61,775 nucleotides of DNA from an uncultured Eubacteriales bacterium (GCA_934486915.1 CAKSRC010000004.1:1-61775); one strand, 5' to 3'. Numbered from the stretch's first letter, positions 16,945 to 26,433 are shown. Translations and numbers: made by a program. The notes: a model not told the origin generated them from the sequence alone.

Positions 16945-17469
16945 TTACCCAATACCCCCATTATTTTCCTTAGATCCGGACTTAAGTCTTGTAATTGAAT
17001 TATACACCAAAACAAGCCTATCTTTCAAGTGAATTTTTGAATTATTTGGCCTATGGGGATTTTTAAAAAATTTATTTCGTGCTCTTTGACTAAATTTCCT
17101 TAATTTGTTATATATAGGTATAAAAATAACCTTTTTAATCTTGTTTTTTATCTTTCTTAAAAAGGATAATATTGCGCTTATTATCTTAATCATAAGGCTT
17201 CCAACAGTTATATAATATACAATAAATCCCAATAACTCTCCTGCCAATATATAAAGTCTTATTTCACCATAATTAAATGTAAAAATAAAAGTAAAGGTTA
17301 GAAACGCGCAAACAACAAAATACACAAAATCATACATAAAGTCCTGGATTTTACTAGCGCTTAGAGTCCTTTTCAATACCCAAAACATCGTATATATTAA
17401 ACCCAACAATACTCCAAAGACAGAGGATGCCAAAAAGATTTGCACTTGATTAAGTAATGTAATTCCCAA
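16945..17469 (-). CDS. yabQ: Spore cortex biosynthesis protein YabQ
   Basis: 174 residues. The first half has four hydrophobic spans (about 8-28, 40-62, 68-90 and an overlap to 105), with the typical start LLNQVQIFLASSVFGVLLGLIYTMFWVLKR. The second half is a basic cytoplasmic tail. YabQ is a mother-cell membrane protein needed for cortex formation in Bacillus subtilis. It sits 11 nt after yabP and abuts divIC, so the three are co-transcribed. Assignment rests on topology, the N-terminal motif and context. Confidence 0.88.
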   Translation of the reverse strand: MGITLLNQVQIFLASSVFGVLLGLIYTMFWVLKRTLSASKIQDFMYDFVYFVVCAFLTFTFIFTFNYGEIRLYILAGELLGFIVYYITVGSLMIKIISAILSFLRKIKNKIKKVIFIPIYNKLRKFSQRARNKFFKNPHRPNNSKIHLKDRLVLVYNSITRLKSGSKENNGGIG

Positions 17470-17480
17470 GCTGTCACAAC

Positions 17481-17762
17481 CTATCTAAATAGTTTGGAAA
17501 GAAAGCCACCGCTTGATTGATGATTATCCGAGTACGACAGTGAAATGATTTCACCGCTCACCTTTAAATCTCCTGAATCGACGCTTAGCTTGCTTATATG
17601 CAAGTCTTTGCCTTTTATTGTTAACTCACCTAAATCAGTGTAGGCTACAATTGCTTGGTCATCGAAACTGTCTACATCAGAGACTCCGCTGACTGTTAAA
17701 TTTTTTCTTCCTTCTAAGATCAAATTGTGTAAAAGCTTGACCGTTTTTTTCTCTTCTATCAT
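17481..17762 (-). CDS. yabP: Sporulation protein YabP
   Basis: 93 residues from the ATG at 17762. The GGAGGT that would encode part of a longer in-frame start at 17777 is instead the ribosome site for this ATG. The body NLILEGRKNLTVSGVSDVDSFDD, followed by LTIKGKDLHISKLSVDSGDLKVSGEI, is the YabP/YqfC beta-repeat fold. YabP partners YabQ in cortex assembly under sigma-E in Bacillus. A sigma-E-like promoter lies immediately upstream (17794-17822). Confidence 0.9.
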   Translation of the reverse strand: MIEEKKTVKLLHNLILEGRKNLTVSGVSDVDSFDDQAIVAYTDLGELTIKGKDLHISKLSVDSGDLKVSGEIISLSYSDNHQSSGGFLSKLFR

Positions 17763-17793
17763 TTTAAGTACCTCCATAAATTATTTATAATGA

Positions 17794-17822
17794 TACTTAT
17801 GATAATAATAGAGAAAATATTA
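17794..17822 (-). promoter_or_regulatory. Sigma-E-like promoter of yabP-yabQ-divIC
   Basis: On the minus strand TAATATT (17816-17822), 14 nt, CATAAGTA (17794-17801). The sigma-E consensus is about KMATATT, 14-15 nt, CATACANT, so the -35, spacing and CATA core agree while the last bases do not. The match fits yabP, which is sigma-E-controlled in B. subtilis. Confidence 0.5.
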
Positions 17823-17832
17823 CCTTACTATC

Positions 17833-18072
17833 TTACAATACAGTATAAAGACTATCGGCATCTTCTTTTTTTACGTGCTCGCTTAGGCTTGTAACCTTTA
17901 CCTTTAAATTTCTATTGCCTAACCCAACCTCAATAATATCACCTATTTTAACATCATAAGAAGCCTTTGCGCTTTTGCCATTTACCATAACTCTCGAAGA
18001 ATCACAAGCACTGTTTGCCACTGTCCTTCGTTTAATAATTCTCGATACTTTTAAATACTTATCAAGACGCAT
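17833..18072 (-). CDS. rqcP: S4-domain ribosome quality-control factor RqcP
   Basis: 79 residues, essentially one S4 RNA-binding domain: MRLDKYLKVSRIIKRRTVANSAC then VMVNGKSAKASYDVKIGDIIEV. This size and position next to yabP match YabO/RqcP, which stabilises the P-site tRNA during RqcH-dependent alanine tailing on stalled 50S subunits. The heat-shock paralogue HslR is an alternative name for the same fold. The RqcH partner is not in this window. Confidence 0.88.
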   Translation of the reverse strand: MRLDKYLKVSRIIKRRTVANSACDSSRVMVNGKSAKASYDVKIGDIIEVGLGNRNLKVKVTSLSEHVKKEDADSLYTVL

Positions 18073-18100
18073 TAAAACACACCCTTTCTATAATCAAAAC

Positions 18101-18132
18101 CAACAGCCTGCAGATGTTTCTACAGGCTGCAA
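18101..18132 (-). terminator. Hairpin between the zinc-ribbon gene and rqcP
   Basis: The stem CAGCCTG/CAGGCTG has a 12-nt loop; the following tail on the minus strand (TTGGTTTTG) is only moderately T-rich. It probably terminates the zinc-ribbon gene, possibly incompletely. Confidence 0.5.
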
Positions 18133-18148
18133 CAGTCTTAATATTTCT

Positions 18149-18592
18149 TTAATTATCTTGTGCCTCCTCGTTTAATAGATCCTTAAATTCAGGATCTTCA
18201 GGTTTACTGCTGCAAGGTTCACAACTGCACTCGCCATCCATTTTGCATCCGCAATTTCCGCAAAACTTCATATCCATATCATTTGCTGCCTTGCAGTTTG
18301 GGCAAATTTTCTTTTTCTTAAATTCATTTATTTGCTCATCTACAGCTTTCAATTGATCATAAAGCGAAGATAATGACAATAAAGAGTCCTTTATTTTATC
18401 CTCATTATTAACTCCAAGCTCTTTAAAATCATATACAAGCTTACCTAATTTTTCAAGTTCTTTTGAGATTGTATTATTAATCTCACACTCGTTAATTTTA
18501 AGCTTTGAAAGATCTACAAGCTTGCCGGTCTTTTCGCCAACCGTATCAATTGCTGCTTTCATATTAAGTACTGCATCCTCAAACATTCCCAT
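18149..18592 (-). CDS. Zinc-ribbon protein with helical N-terminus
   Basis: 147 residues from the ATG at 18592, chosen for the GGAGTG six bases upstream. Residues 1-95 are amphipathic helix or coiled coil (DAVLNMKAAIDTVGEKTGKLVDLSKLK and onward). Residues about 99-116 are a double zinc ribbon, CPNC...CGNCGC, followed by a second Cys pair and an acidic tail. Small proteins of this layout are common and uncharacterised in Clostridia. It is flanked by the nucleoside kinase upstream and rqcP downstream. Function unknown. Confidence 0.75.
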   Translation of the reverse strand: MGMFEDAVLNMKAAIDTVGEKTGKLVDLSKLKINECEINNTISKELEKLGKLVYDFKELGVNNEDKIKDSLLSLSSLYDQLKAVDEQINEFKKKKICPNCKAANDMDMKFCGNCGCKMDGECSCEPCSSKPEDPEFKDLLNEEAQDN

Positions 18593-18648
18593 TATAATCA
18601 CTCCTAAAATTATTTTATATTATACCCCTAATTTTAAAATCAAGGATA

Positions 18649-19608
18649 TTAATCGTAAATTCCTCCACCTATAAACTCTCTTATTAGGGACGTCTTTGGG
18701 ACAATCCTTGGATTTATAGGATAAAACCTTTGAAGTCCTGATAATATTCTTCTTGAAAAATAAAAATATGGGCTGTCTTCCTCAATTGAATTTAATAGAG
18801 AAAGCCCCGTATGTGTCAATATACATGGTTCATATATATGAATAGAGTTTATTGTAAGGTCACTTGTTCGCTTAAATGGGTCTATATATAAAAACTCACC
18901 TCTGCAAACATTATCCCACATTTCAAATGTTTCTTTTGCATCTGCTCCTCTATGATTATAATCTCTTATCAGTCTTCTTATAAAACGTATATCCTTTCTT
19001 TCAAATACTTGACCGTTACAATCAACTATTCCCTGTTTTACGCTTATATATATCTTTAAAAGTTTATCTTCAGGTAAATCCCTTGTAAGAATCGGATTAA
19101 GGGCATGAATTCCCTCTATTATAGTAATTCCATCCTTAGAAAGGTTGATTTCTCTTTTTTCCTTTTCAGGAGACTTATTACTAAAATTATACTTAGGGAC
19201 CAAGCATGAGCCGGTATTTATCAAGGAGTGTATTACTTCCTTGATTTGGCTAACATTAAGGGCATCTATAGATTCATAGTCAAACTTTCCATCCTCTGTT
19301 AACGGTGTATCTCTATTACCCTTGTAGAAGTCATCCAATGATATCAAGTCCGATTCCTTACCTCGTCTTATAAGTTCATTTTTTATCATATGTGCAGTGG
19401 TAGTTTTCCCGCTCCCCGAAGGACCCGCGAGCATTACAACCTTGCAATCGTATTCTTTAGATAGAATAGAATCTACTACTGAGGATATCTCGTCTTTATA
19501 TTTATCTTCCATGCTCATAACAAACTCTTTTGGATATTTAGCTGCTGCCTCATTTATTTGTTCCAACGAAAACACAAATACATTATATGAGTTATTAAAG
19601 TTCCTCAT
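18649..19608 (-). CDS. Uridine kinase-like nucleoside kinase (PRK/UDK family)
   Basis: 319 residues. The P-loop AGPSGSGKTTTAHM (about residues 61-74) and the motifs SLDDFYKGNRDTP, DGITIIEGIHALNP and RDIRFIRRLIRDYNHRG-like place it with uridine kinase/phosphoribulokinase. The common clostridial nucleoside kinase is about 550 residues with an N-terminal TGS domain; here only a short leader precedes the kinase, so the TGS part is absent. It overlaps hemZ by 14 bases and is translationally coupled. The substrate is inferred to be a pyrimidine nucleoside. Confidence 0.82.
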   Translation of the reverse strand: MRNFNNSYNVFVFSLEQINEAAAKYPKEFVMSMEDKYKDEISSVVDSILSKEYDCKVVMLAGPSGSGKTTTAHMIKNELIRRGKESDLISLDDFYKGNRDTPLTEDGKFDYESIDALNVSQIKEVIHSLINTGSCLVPKYNFSNKSPEKEKREINLSKDGITIIEGIHALNPILTRDLPEDKLLKIYISVKQGIVDCNGQVFERKDIRFIRRLIRDYNHRGADAKETFEMWDNVCRGEFLYIDPFKRTSDLTINSIHIYEPCILTHTGLSLLNSIEEDSPYFYFSRRILSGLQRFYPINPRIVPKTSLIREFIGGGIYD

Positions 19609-21067
19609 AGAAACTCACCACCCTATTTTTTCGATTAATCATTTCATCGAATCCATTTATATATTCATATGGAAATTTATAATTAAATATCCTCTCTATC
19701 TTACCCGTATTAGGATTTTTAAGTTTACTTACTCCCGTTGCCCCGCAAGACAATATTGTATGTGTTTCATCCATAGTATAAACATTATAAAGTCCTTGTT
19801 TAGACGGTTTAGCCCAGCCTACATTTTCTAAATTTCCGGCCATTCTGCTTTGCCTATATAAATAATAAGGTACATAGCCCTCTTTAAATAGAAGTCCTTG
19901 GGCGAAGTCAAGCATTTTAGCCACTTTCAAAGCTTCGCTCGATTCAAGTTTTTTCCCTTGACCTGTTATGGTCGATGCTTTTTTCATTGAAAGTGTATGT
20001 ATTGTGATGCTATCCGGTTTTAAACTGCAGACTTTAAGCAAACTACGATTAAAACTTTCGCAGCTTTGACCCGTAAGCCCCGCTATCAAATCCATATTAA
20101 TATTAGAAAATCCTAAATTTCTTGCCATATTATAGGCATCTACTACCTCTTTAGAGGTGTGTTTTCTTGATATATTTTCTAAAACTTGGTCATCCAAAGC
20201 TTGAGGATTAATACTAATTCGATCCACACCCAACTTCTTTAGGACTTCAAGTTTTTCTCTTGAAATTGTATCAGGCCGTCCCGCTTCAACCGTAAACTCT
20301 CTTAAATGGCTAAGGTCAAAAGAGGATTTTATAGTTTCAATTATAACTTGCAATTGTTCTGCTTCCAATATAGTAGGGGTACCGCCTCCCATATATATCG
20401 TTTCAAGCCTCAAATTTAATTTCTTAACTATGCTTGCTGTATATTTTATTTCATCTAATAATTTTATCACGTACTGCGGTATTAATTTTTTAGCATGGTC
20501 TATATCTTGTGAAACAAACGAGCAATAAGAACATCTTGATGGACAAAATGGTATAGAAACATAAAGGCTAAACGAATCATTTCTTGAAAGTTTTAATATA
20601 CTTTCCTCTTCATCCATAGTTTTTATTGCAAGATCAAGCTTTTCCTTAGATACTAAAAACTTATTTAAAAAGTAATCCTTAGCCTCTTCAAGACCTTTTT
20701 CTTTGGCTACACTTTTTAAAAGTTTAACAGGTCTTATTCCCGTTAAGATACCCCATGGGGGTTTAATGCCGGTAATAGATGATAAGACCTTAAACAATAA
20801 TGCCTCAAGCTCTATCTCGCATTCTCTTTGGCTTGAGCACTCTCTTATATTCAGTTTCAAATTATCCTCTTTTATAACTCCATCTAACTTAACTTTAACC
20901 TTAAATAAAGTCTCGTCTTTATCCTTACACAATTCGGTATAGACATACTCACCTAAGTCTTCATCTATCTCTTCTTTAGATATAACCAGTTTATCATTAG
21001 GAAAAAACAGTCTGCATAAGCACTCCGTTTCATAATGAAAATCATGGTTTTTAATATAAATTATCAT
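19595..21067 (-). CDS. hemZ: Coproporphyrinogen III dehydrogenase-like radical SAM protein HemZ
   Basis: 490 residues. The radical SAM cluster motif CPSRCSYCSF (about residue 175) follows a roughly 160-residue N-terminal extension typical of HemZ. GGGTPTILEAEQL, VEAGRPDTI and INPQALDD are HemN/HemZ-family signatures. Members are annotated as oxygen-independent coproporphyrinogen oxidases, but in an anaerobe with no other haem gene here the true substrate is uncertain. It overlaps the MBL gene by 17 bases upstream and the kinase by 14 downstream. Confidence 0.85.
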   Translation of the reverse strand: MIIYIKNHDFHYETECLCRLFFPNDKLVISKEEIDEDLGEYVYTELCKDKDETLFKVKVKLDGVIKEDNLKLNIRECSSQRECEIELEALLFKVLSSITGIKPPWGILTGIRPVKLLKSVAKEKGLEEAKDYFLNKFLVSKEKLDLAIKTMDEEESILKLSRNDSFSLYVSIPFCPSRCSYCSFVSQDIDHAKKLIPQYVIKLLDEIKYTASIVKKLNLRLETIYMGGGTPTILEAEQLQVIIETIKSSFDLSHLREFTVEAGRPDTISREKLEVLKKLGVDRISINPQALDDQVLENISRKHTSKEVVDAYNMARNLGFSNINMDLIAGLTGQSCESFNRSLLKVCSLKPDSITIHTLSMKKASTITGQGKKLESSEALKVAKMLDFAQGLLFKEGYVPYYLYRQSRMAGNLENVGWAKPSKQGLYNVYTMDETHTILSCGATGVSKLKNPNTGKIERIFNYKFPYEYINGFDEMINRKNRVVSFYEEL

Positions 21068-21698
21068 AATTGTACTTCCCTAAATAAACATTCGTATTTT
21101 TTTCATATTCCAAAGTAGTATTTTCCCCATGGCCCGGATAAACGTTAAAATTACCATTAATTGAAGCAATCTTTTTTAATGAGTTTTCCATATCACTCAT
21201 ATTTCCTGTCACAAAATCTGTTCTTCCAACAGTGCCTTTCATTAGGGTATCTCCTGAAAATATATTATTATCTATAATATAGCATACTCCTCCCTTTGTG
21301 TGACCGGGAGTATAAATAGCTTTTATTTTGGTATTGCCCAAATTTATCGAATCGCCGTCTTTAATTAATATATCCGCAGAAAAATCTATACCTAATTTTC
21401 TTGTAAGTGTTGATGATAAATTTAACTCGCTATTTCTTGTAAACTCGTCCTCATATTCACCAATAACAATCTTAGCTCCTGTTAATTTTCTATACTCATC
21501 CGCCTTTAAAATATGATCAAAATGGCCATGGGTCAATAATATATATTCAATGTTATCAATATTTTGATTTACTATCGATTCTACATTATAGGATTTATAT
21601 CCCGGGTCTATTATAGCCATTTTATTTGTATCTTTATCTTTTATAATATAGCAATTGGTCTTTAGATGACCAACCTCATACCTTTCTATTTCAACCAT
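21051..21698 (-). CDS. Metallo-beta-lactamase-fold hydrolase (glyoxalase II-like)
   Basis: 215 residues. LTHGHFDHI (about residues 54-62) supplies the first zinc ligands, with TPGHTKGGVCY, FSGDTLMKGTVGRTD and VYPGHGENTTLEYEK as the further ligands in the order of the glyoxalase II/YcbL group. The likely reaction is thioester or related hydrolysis; the substrate is not defined. It overlaps dtd by 8 bases in the relA-dtd-MBL-hemZ run, a common clostridial arrangement. Confidence 0.88.
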   Translation of the reverse strand: MVEIERYEVGHLKTNCYIIKDKDTNKMAIIDPGYKSYNVESIVNQNIDNIEYILLTHGHFDHILKADEYRKLTGAKIVIGEYEDEFTRNSELNLSSTLTRKLGIDFSADILIKDGDSINLGNTKIKAIYTPGHTKGGVCYIIDNNIFSGDTLMKGTVGRTDFVTGNMSDMENSLKKIASINGNFNVYPGHGENTTLEYEKNTNVYLGKYNYDNLY

Positions 21699-22152
21699 TT
21701 TTAATCAACTCCTTTGAATCTAAAATAATAGTAACGGGACCGTCATTTAACAACTTAACCTTCATATCAGCGCCAAATACTCCCTTTTTTACTTTTCCAT
21801 TTAACTTGCTTTCTAAAAGATTATAAAATTCTTCATAAAGCAACTTGGCCTCCTTTGGATTTAAGGCTTTTGAAAATGACGGTCTATTTCCCTTTCTGCA
21901 GTTTGATAAAAGAGTAAAATTGGAGACTAATAATATACTTCCATTAGTATTCATTATAGATAAATTTAGCTTATTACTTGGATCCTCAAATATTCTCAAG
22001 TTGCAAATTTTAGAGGAAAGAATCTCGGCTTCTTTTATTGAATCGCTTTCCTCTACACCCAAAAGAAGTAATAGCCCCGAATCAATACTGCTTACAACTT
22101 CATTATCAACCTCTACGCTTGCATAGGAAACTCTTTGCAAAACTACTTTCAT
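21691..22152 (-). CDS. dtd: D-aminoacyl-tRNA deacylase
   Basis: 153 residues from the ATG at 22152, preceded by GGGGGC; the longer in-frame start at 22164 would consume that site. MKVVLQRVSYASVEVD is the classic start. SNFTLLSNCRKGNRPSF corresponds to the SQFTLxxxxxKGxRPSF motif and NDGPVTI to the Gly-Pro motif that excludes L-amino acids. The enzyme hydrolyses D-Tyr and other D-aminoacyl-tRNAs and glycyl-tRNA-Ala. It is 12 nt after relA. Confidence 0.95.
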   Translation of the reverse strand: MKVVLQRVSYASVEVDNEVVSSIDSGLLLLLGVEESDSIKEAEILSSKICNLRIFEDPSNKLNLSIMNTNGSILLVSNFTLLSNCRKGNRPSFSKALNPKEAKLLYEEFYNLLESKLNGKVKKGVFGADMKVKLLNDGPVTIILDSKELIKNG

Positions 22153-22164
22153 ATTTGCCCCCAA

Positions 22165-24375
22165 TTAAACCCTCTTTACTGAGGTAACTTTATTTATATG
22201 GCTAAGCCTTGAAATTATAACATTTAGATGATCCACACTACTTACAGTTACATTTGCACGTATAATAGCATTTCCTTCTTTATCCTCTTTAGAATTTAAC
22301 TTATGAATAAAAATATGCATGGCATACAATTGAAGTGTAACATCAGCCAAAAGTCCCGGCCTGTCTAATGCTATAATCTCTATAGTAGTTTGGAACTCCT
22401 CTTTTACATTTCCTTGCCAATAAGCATTTACCCATCTTTCAGGTTGGTCGCAGTTTTTTAAATCGGCAGGTACATTGATACAATTTTTCTTATGTATCGA
22501 CACACCATTACCCCTTGTTATAAATCCTATTATTTCATCAGACGGTAAAGGGTTACAGCACTTTGAAAGCTTAATAAGACAATTGTCCACACCCTCAATA
22601 ATAATACCTGAAACCGCCTTCTTCTTAGTTGTTTTAATAGCAGGCTCCTCTTTTGGCTTGGTCGTGCTTTCATTTTCAGATTGATTTGGAGAAGGAGTCT
22701 TCTTTATTTTAAGGTATTCTTCTTTAATTCTTGGCAAAATCCTACCAATTTGAATTCCTCCATAACCAATAGCCGCATATATATCATCTAAAGTATTAAA
22801 TTTTTGTTTTCTTATAACTTTAAGTAGAAAATCTTTTAATTCCTTTTCAGGTATAACTATATTATTGTGCCTAAACTCTTTTTCAAGCTCAAGTTTACCT
22901 TCAATAATATTTTCCTCACGTCTTTCTTTTTTAAACCATTGCCTAATCTTATTTCTTGCTTCACTTGTTTTAACTATTTTAAGCCAGTCCCTGCTTGGGC
23001 CCCTTGATAAATCCTTAGTCGTAAGGATTTCGATGATTTCTCCGGTTTTGACTTCGTGATCTATAGGGACAATTTTTTTGTCTACCTTAGCCCCCACCAT
23101 TCGATTGCCAACAGCGCTGTGAATAGCATATGCAAAGTCTATAACCGTAGCACCAAGTGGCAAAACTTTAACGTCGCCTTTGGGAGTAAATACATACACT
23201 TCCTCAGGAACCAGGTCAGACTTAATATTTCTTAATAAGTCAGTAGCATCTTCATTGTCTTTTTGATCCTCTATCATTTTTCTTATCCACATAAGACGCT
23301 CTTCCATGCTGTCTTTCTTAGCTATTCCCAACTTATATTTCCAATGCGCTGCGATTCCGTATTCAGCAGTATGATGCATTTCCCATGTCCTTATTTGAAC
23401 CTCAAAAGGTATTGCATCCTTTCCAACTACTGTCGTATGCAAAGATTGATACAAGTTAGGTTTTGGAGTGGATATATAATCTTTAAATCGATTTGGAAGC
23501 GGTGTAAATATATCATGAATCAATCCCAAAACATTGTAGCAGTCATTAACGGTATCGACTATTACTCTAACAGCATAGATATCATAAATTTCCTCTATTG
23601 ACTTACCTTGAACAAATATTTTCCTATAAATACCGTTGATACTCTTAACCCTTCCCTCAAGGTGAAAGTTTGGTATAAAGCCTTCAAGTTTTTCTTTTAT
23701 ATATTGCTTGGTTTTTTCTATAAAAAGCTCTCTATCGGATTTTCTAAGGTTTAATATTTTTTCTATTTCTTGGTATGCTACGGGGTCCAAATACCTTATA
23801 GATATATCCTCAAGCTCCTCTTTTATCGCCCTAATTCCAAGACGGTGAGCGATTGGCGCATATACTTCCATATTTTCTAAGGCCTTGTCTCTGCGTTTTT
23901 GGTCAGGCATACATTCAATAGTTCTCATATTATGGAGCCTATCTGCAAGCTTGATTATAATTACTCTTATATCTTTCGCCATTGCAATAAGCATTTTTCT
24001 TATATTTTCAGCCTGCTGCTCTTCCCTTGAAGAAAATGGGATCTTACCTATCTTAGTAACTCCGTCTATCAAGGCAGCCACATCTTTTCCAAACATCTTT
24101 TGAATTTCTTGCAAGGTGACATCAGTATCTTCAACAACATCATGAAGTAGTGCTGCCGCTATAGACTCACTATCCATACCAAGGCCGACTAAAATATATG
24201 CAACTGAAACCGGATGGAGTATATATGGTATTCCGGACCTTCGTCTTTGATCGTTATGAGCCTCAAGTGCAACCTTATATGCTTTATCTACTAAATCGAA
24301 GTCATATGTAACTCCGCTTGTTTTCATTATTTCTACCAAAGATTCATAGTCGTAATAATAACATCCGTCAGGCAT
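22165..24375 (-). CDS. relA: Bifunctional (p)ppGpp synthetase/hydrolase
   Basis: 736 residues of the Rel/SpoT type. The HD hydrolase has HPVSVAYILVGLGMD, LLHDVVEDT and KLADRLHNMRT (about 55-160) intact. The synthetase domain (about 240-370) has GRVKSINGIYRK, RVIVDTVNDCYNVLG, PNLYQSLHTTVVG and FEVQIRTWEMH. A TGS domain (about 400-460; VYVFTPKGDVKVLPLGAT), a zinc-finger/helical region with CCNPLPSDEI, and an ACT domain at the end follow. The start at 24375 has GGAGG, lying inside the recJ stop region. The apt gene often found between recJ and relA is missing here. Confidence 0.95.
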   Translation of the reverse strand: MPDGCYYYDYESLVEIMKTSGVTYDFDLVDKAYKVALEAHNDQRRRSGIPYILHPVSVAYILVGLGMDSESIAAALLHDVVEDTDVTLQEIQKMFGKDVAALIDGVTKIGKIPFSSREEQQAENIRKMLIAMAKDIRVIIIKLADRLHNMRTIECMPDQKRRDKALENMEVYAPIAHRLGIRAIKEELEDISIRYLDPVAYQEIEKILNLRKSDRELFIEKTKQYIKEKLEGFIPNFHLEGRVKSINGIYRKIFVQGKSIEEIYDIYAVRVIVDTVNDCYNVLGLIHDIFTPLPNRFKDYISTPKPNLYQSLHTTVVGKDAIPFEVQIRTWEMHHTAEYGIAAHWKYKLGIAKKDSMEERLMWIRKMIEDQKDNEDATDLLRNIKSDLVPEEVYVFTPKGDVKVLPLGATVIDFAYAIHSAVGNRMVGAKVDKKIVPIDHEVKTGEIIEILTTKDLSRGPSRDWLKIVKTSEARNKIRQWFKKERREENIIEGKLELEKEFRHNNIVIPEKELKDFLLKVIRKQKFNTLDDIYAAIGYGGIQIGRILPRIKEEYLKIKKTPSPNQSENESTTKPKEEPAIKTTKKKAVSGIIIEGVDNCLIKLSKCCNPLPSDEIIGFITRGNGVSIHKKNCINVPADLKNCDQPERWVNAYWQGNVKEEFQTTIEIIALDRPGLLADVTLQLYAMHIFIHKLNSKEDKEGNAIIRANVTVSSVDHLNVIISRLSHINKVTSVKRV

Positions 24376-24378
24376 ATA

Positions 24379-26433
24379 TTAATTCCTCCAACTTTTTAGT
24401 TTTTGTAAAAGCTTAGATGATTCAAGCTCAACCTTATTTTCAACTTGGTTAACTGTTATATGATAATTGTCCCCATCCAAATAAATATTAATAAGATCCA
24501 ACTCACTCATAATATCCAATATAACCATAGCTTTACCAAATGTGATTCTATCGTCGTTAATTTTATTAAGCAGTACATCGATTCCAAAGTTAAATCCCTT
24601 GTTGTTTCTTAGATATCTATAAATTTTTGCAAATTCCTCTCTTTTGGGTATAAAACTTTTGGCGATGTCTCTTTCTATTTTTTCTCCACGTTTTATTTGT
24701 TCAAATGCCCTTTTTTCCTTTAAAAACTTTTCTTGATCTATGTTAGATAGCTTATAATCCTTAATAATTATTGAAATTGATCTATTGCCATAGTACTCAT
24801 TTATCTCAATATTTACAGCTAAGTCCAATATATCACCAATATCATAAGGGAACTGATCCGGCGAAACAAAGAATTTCATTACCGTTATTACAGTATCTCC
24901 CCTTTGGAACTTAAGCCTCAAATGTTTTCCTCCTGCAACTGGTATAATTTCTTTAAGAACCATATTGCATAAAGCAAAAATCGGTTTATGGTTATCGGCA
25001 CCAAAAGGCTCAAACTCGGATATTTGTTCTATAAGTCCTACGGATAAATTCGAAGGATTAAGTTTACAATCGATATTGAGCTCACAAAACGGAAGTTCAC
25101 CTATATTATCAACATATTCTTCCATTCCCTTTTTAAATGCATCAACATTTTTGCTTTCCAAGTTAATCCCTGCGGCCATTGGATGACCACCAAAACGGGT
25201 TAAATATTGAGAATTTGCTAAAACCGCCTCATACAAAGAAAAGCCTTCAACACTTCTCCCCGAACCTTTTGCCATACCGTCTATAGAAGATATAACCATA
25301 ACGGGTTTACCGTATTTTTCTAAAATCTTAGAAGCTACTATACCAATAACTCCAGGGTGCCAATTTTCCCCGCACACTATCAATATTCTTTGATAAAGTT
25401 TTTCAGGATTTTTTGCAAATGACTCCTCTATCTCATTAAAAATATCATGTTCTATTTTTTGCCGCTGTTTATTTTCATCATTCAAGCAAGCAGAAAGAGA
25501 ATCTGCATCCTCCTCATTCTCAGAAAGCAATAACTTAACTGCCCTCTCCGAAGAAGTCATTCTTCCGCCGGCATTTATTCTTGGTACAATAGTAAATGCT
25601 ATATTTGTTGAATTTATAGTTTTACCATACATTCCCGCTTGTTCAAGTAATGATTTAATCCCCGGTCTGTCCGTATTGTTAATGGCTTCAAGTCCCTTTT
25701 TAACAAAGAACCGATTTTCGCCTTTTAAAGAAACTACATCGGCTATCGTCCCAATAGCTACAAGGTCAGAATAGTTGCTCAAGAGAGTATCCAAATCTCT
25801 CTCATCGCCTTCAATAGCCATAATTAATTTAAATGCTACCCCAACTCCGGATAAATCTTTAAATTTACTGCCACAGTCCTTTCTATGGGGATCAACAACC
25901 GCAGCTGCATTTGGCAATTCTTCTCTTGGTTGATGATGGTCAGTTATAACCATATCTATTCCCAAAGACTTTGCATATTCTACTTCATCTATGGCAACAA
26001 CACCATTATCTACCGTAATAATTAAAGATACATCATATGATTTTAATTTATCAATGGCGTTATTGTTAAGGCCGTAACCTTCTTCCTCTCTTTTAGGTAT
26101 GTAATACATAACATTAGCCCCTATAGACTCCAAGTATGTGTAAAGAAGCACCGTGGAAGTAACACCGTCTGCATCATAATCACCATAGACACATATTTTC
26201 TCAAAAGAGTCTATCGCTTGATTAATTCTATATACCGCCTTATCCATATCCCTAAACTCCATAGGGTCAGCAATTGACCCTGATGAGGATAAAAAAGCCT
26301 CTACCTCATCTTTTTCAACAATTCCTCTTATATCTAAAAGCATTGACAAAAAGAAAGGGATATTCCATTCTTCCGCCATCTTTGACGCTCTTTCTTTATT
26401 AAGTTTTGATATAACCCATTTTTTAATGCTCAA
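24379..26433 (-). CDS. recJ: Single-stranded-DNA-specific exonuclease RecJ
   Basis: 684 residues. The DHH phosphoesterase motifs are GDYDADGVTS, VDNGV, VITDHHQPREELP and ADVVSLKGENR-like. The DHHA1 part contains CGENWHPGVIGIVASKI and FGGHPMAAGI, followed by the OB fold. A C-terminal extension of about 130 residues (IDQEKFLKEKRAFEQI to the end) is the helical domain usual in Firmicutes. RecJ degrades single strands 5'-3' in recombination and mismatch repair. It is the first gene of the leftward operon; the divergent hprK starts 203 bp away. Confidence 0.95.
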   Translation of the reverse strand: MSIKKWVISKLNKERASKMAEEWNIPFFLSMLLDIRGIVEKDEVEAFLSSSGSIADPMEFRDMDKAVYRINQAIDSFEKICVYGDYDADGVTSTVLLYTYLESIGANVMYYIPKREEEGYGLNNNAIDKLKSYDVSLIITVDNGVVAIDEVEYAKSLGIDMVITDHHQPREELPNAAAVVDPHRKDCGSKFKDLSGVGVAFKLIMAIEGDERDLDTLLSNYSDLVAIGTIADVVSLKGENRFFVKKGLEAINNTDRPGIKSLLEQAGMYGKTINSTNIAFTIVPRINAGGRMTSSERAVKLLLSENEEDADSLSACLNDENKQRQKIEHDIFNEIEESFAKNPEKLYQRILIVCGENWHPGVIGIVASKILEKYGKPVMVISSIDGMAKGSGRSVEGFSLYEAVLANSQYLTRFGGHPMAAGINLESKNVDAFKKGMEEYVDNIGELPFCELNIDCKLNPSNLSVGLIEQISEFEPFGADNHKPIFALCNMVLKEIIPVAGGKHLRLKFQRGDTVITVMKFFVSPDQFPYDIGDILDLAVNIEINEYYGNRSISIIIKDYKLSNIDQEKFLKEKRAFEQIKRGEKIERDIAKSFIPKREEFAKIYRYLRNNKGFNFGIDVLLNKINDDRITFGKAMVILDIMSELDLINIYLDGDNYHITVNQVENKVELESSKLLQKLKSWRN

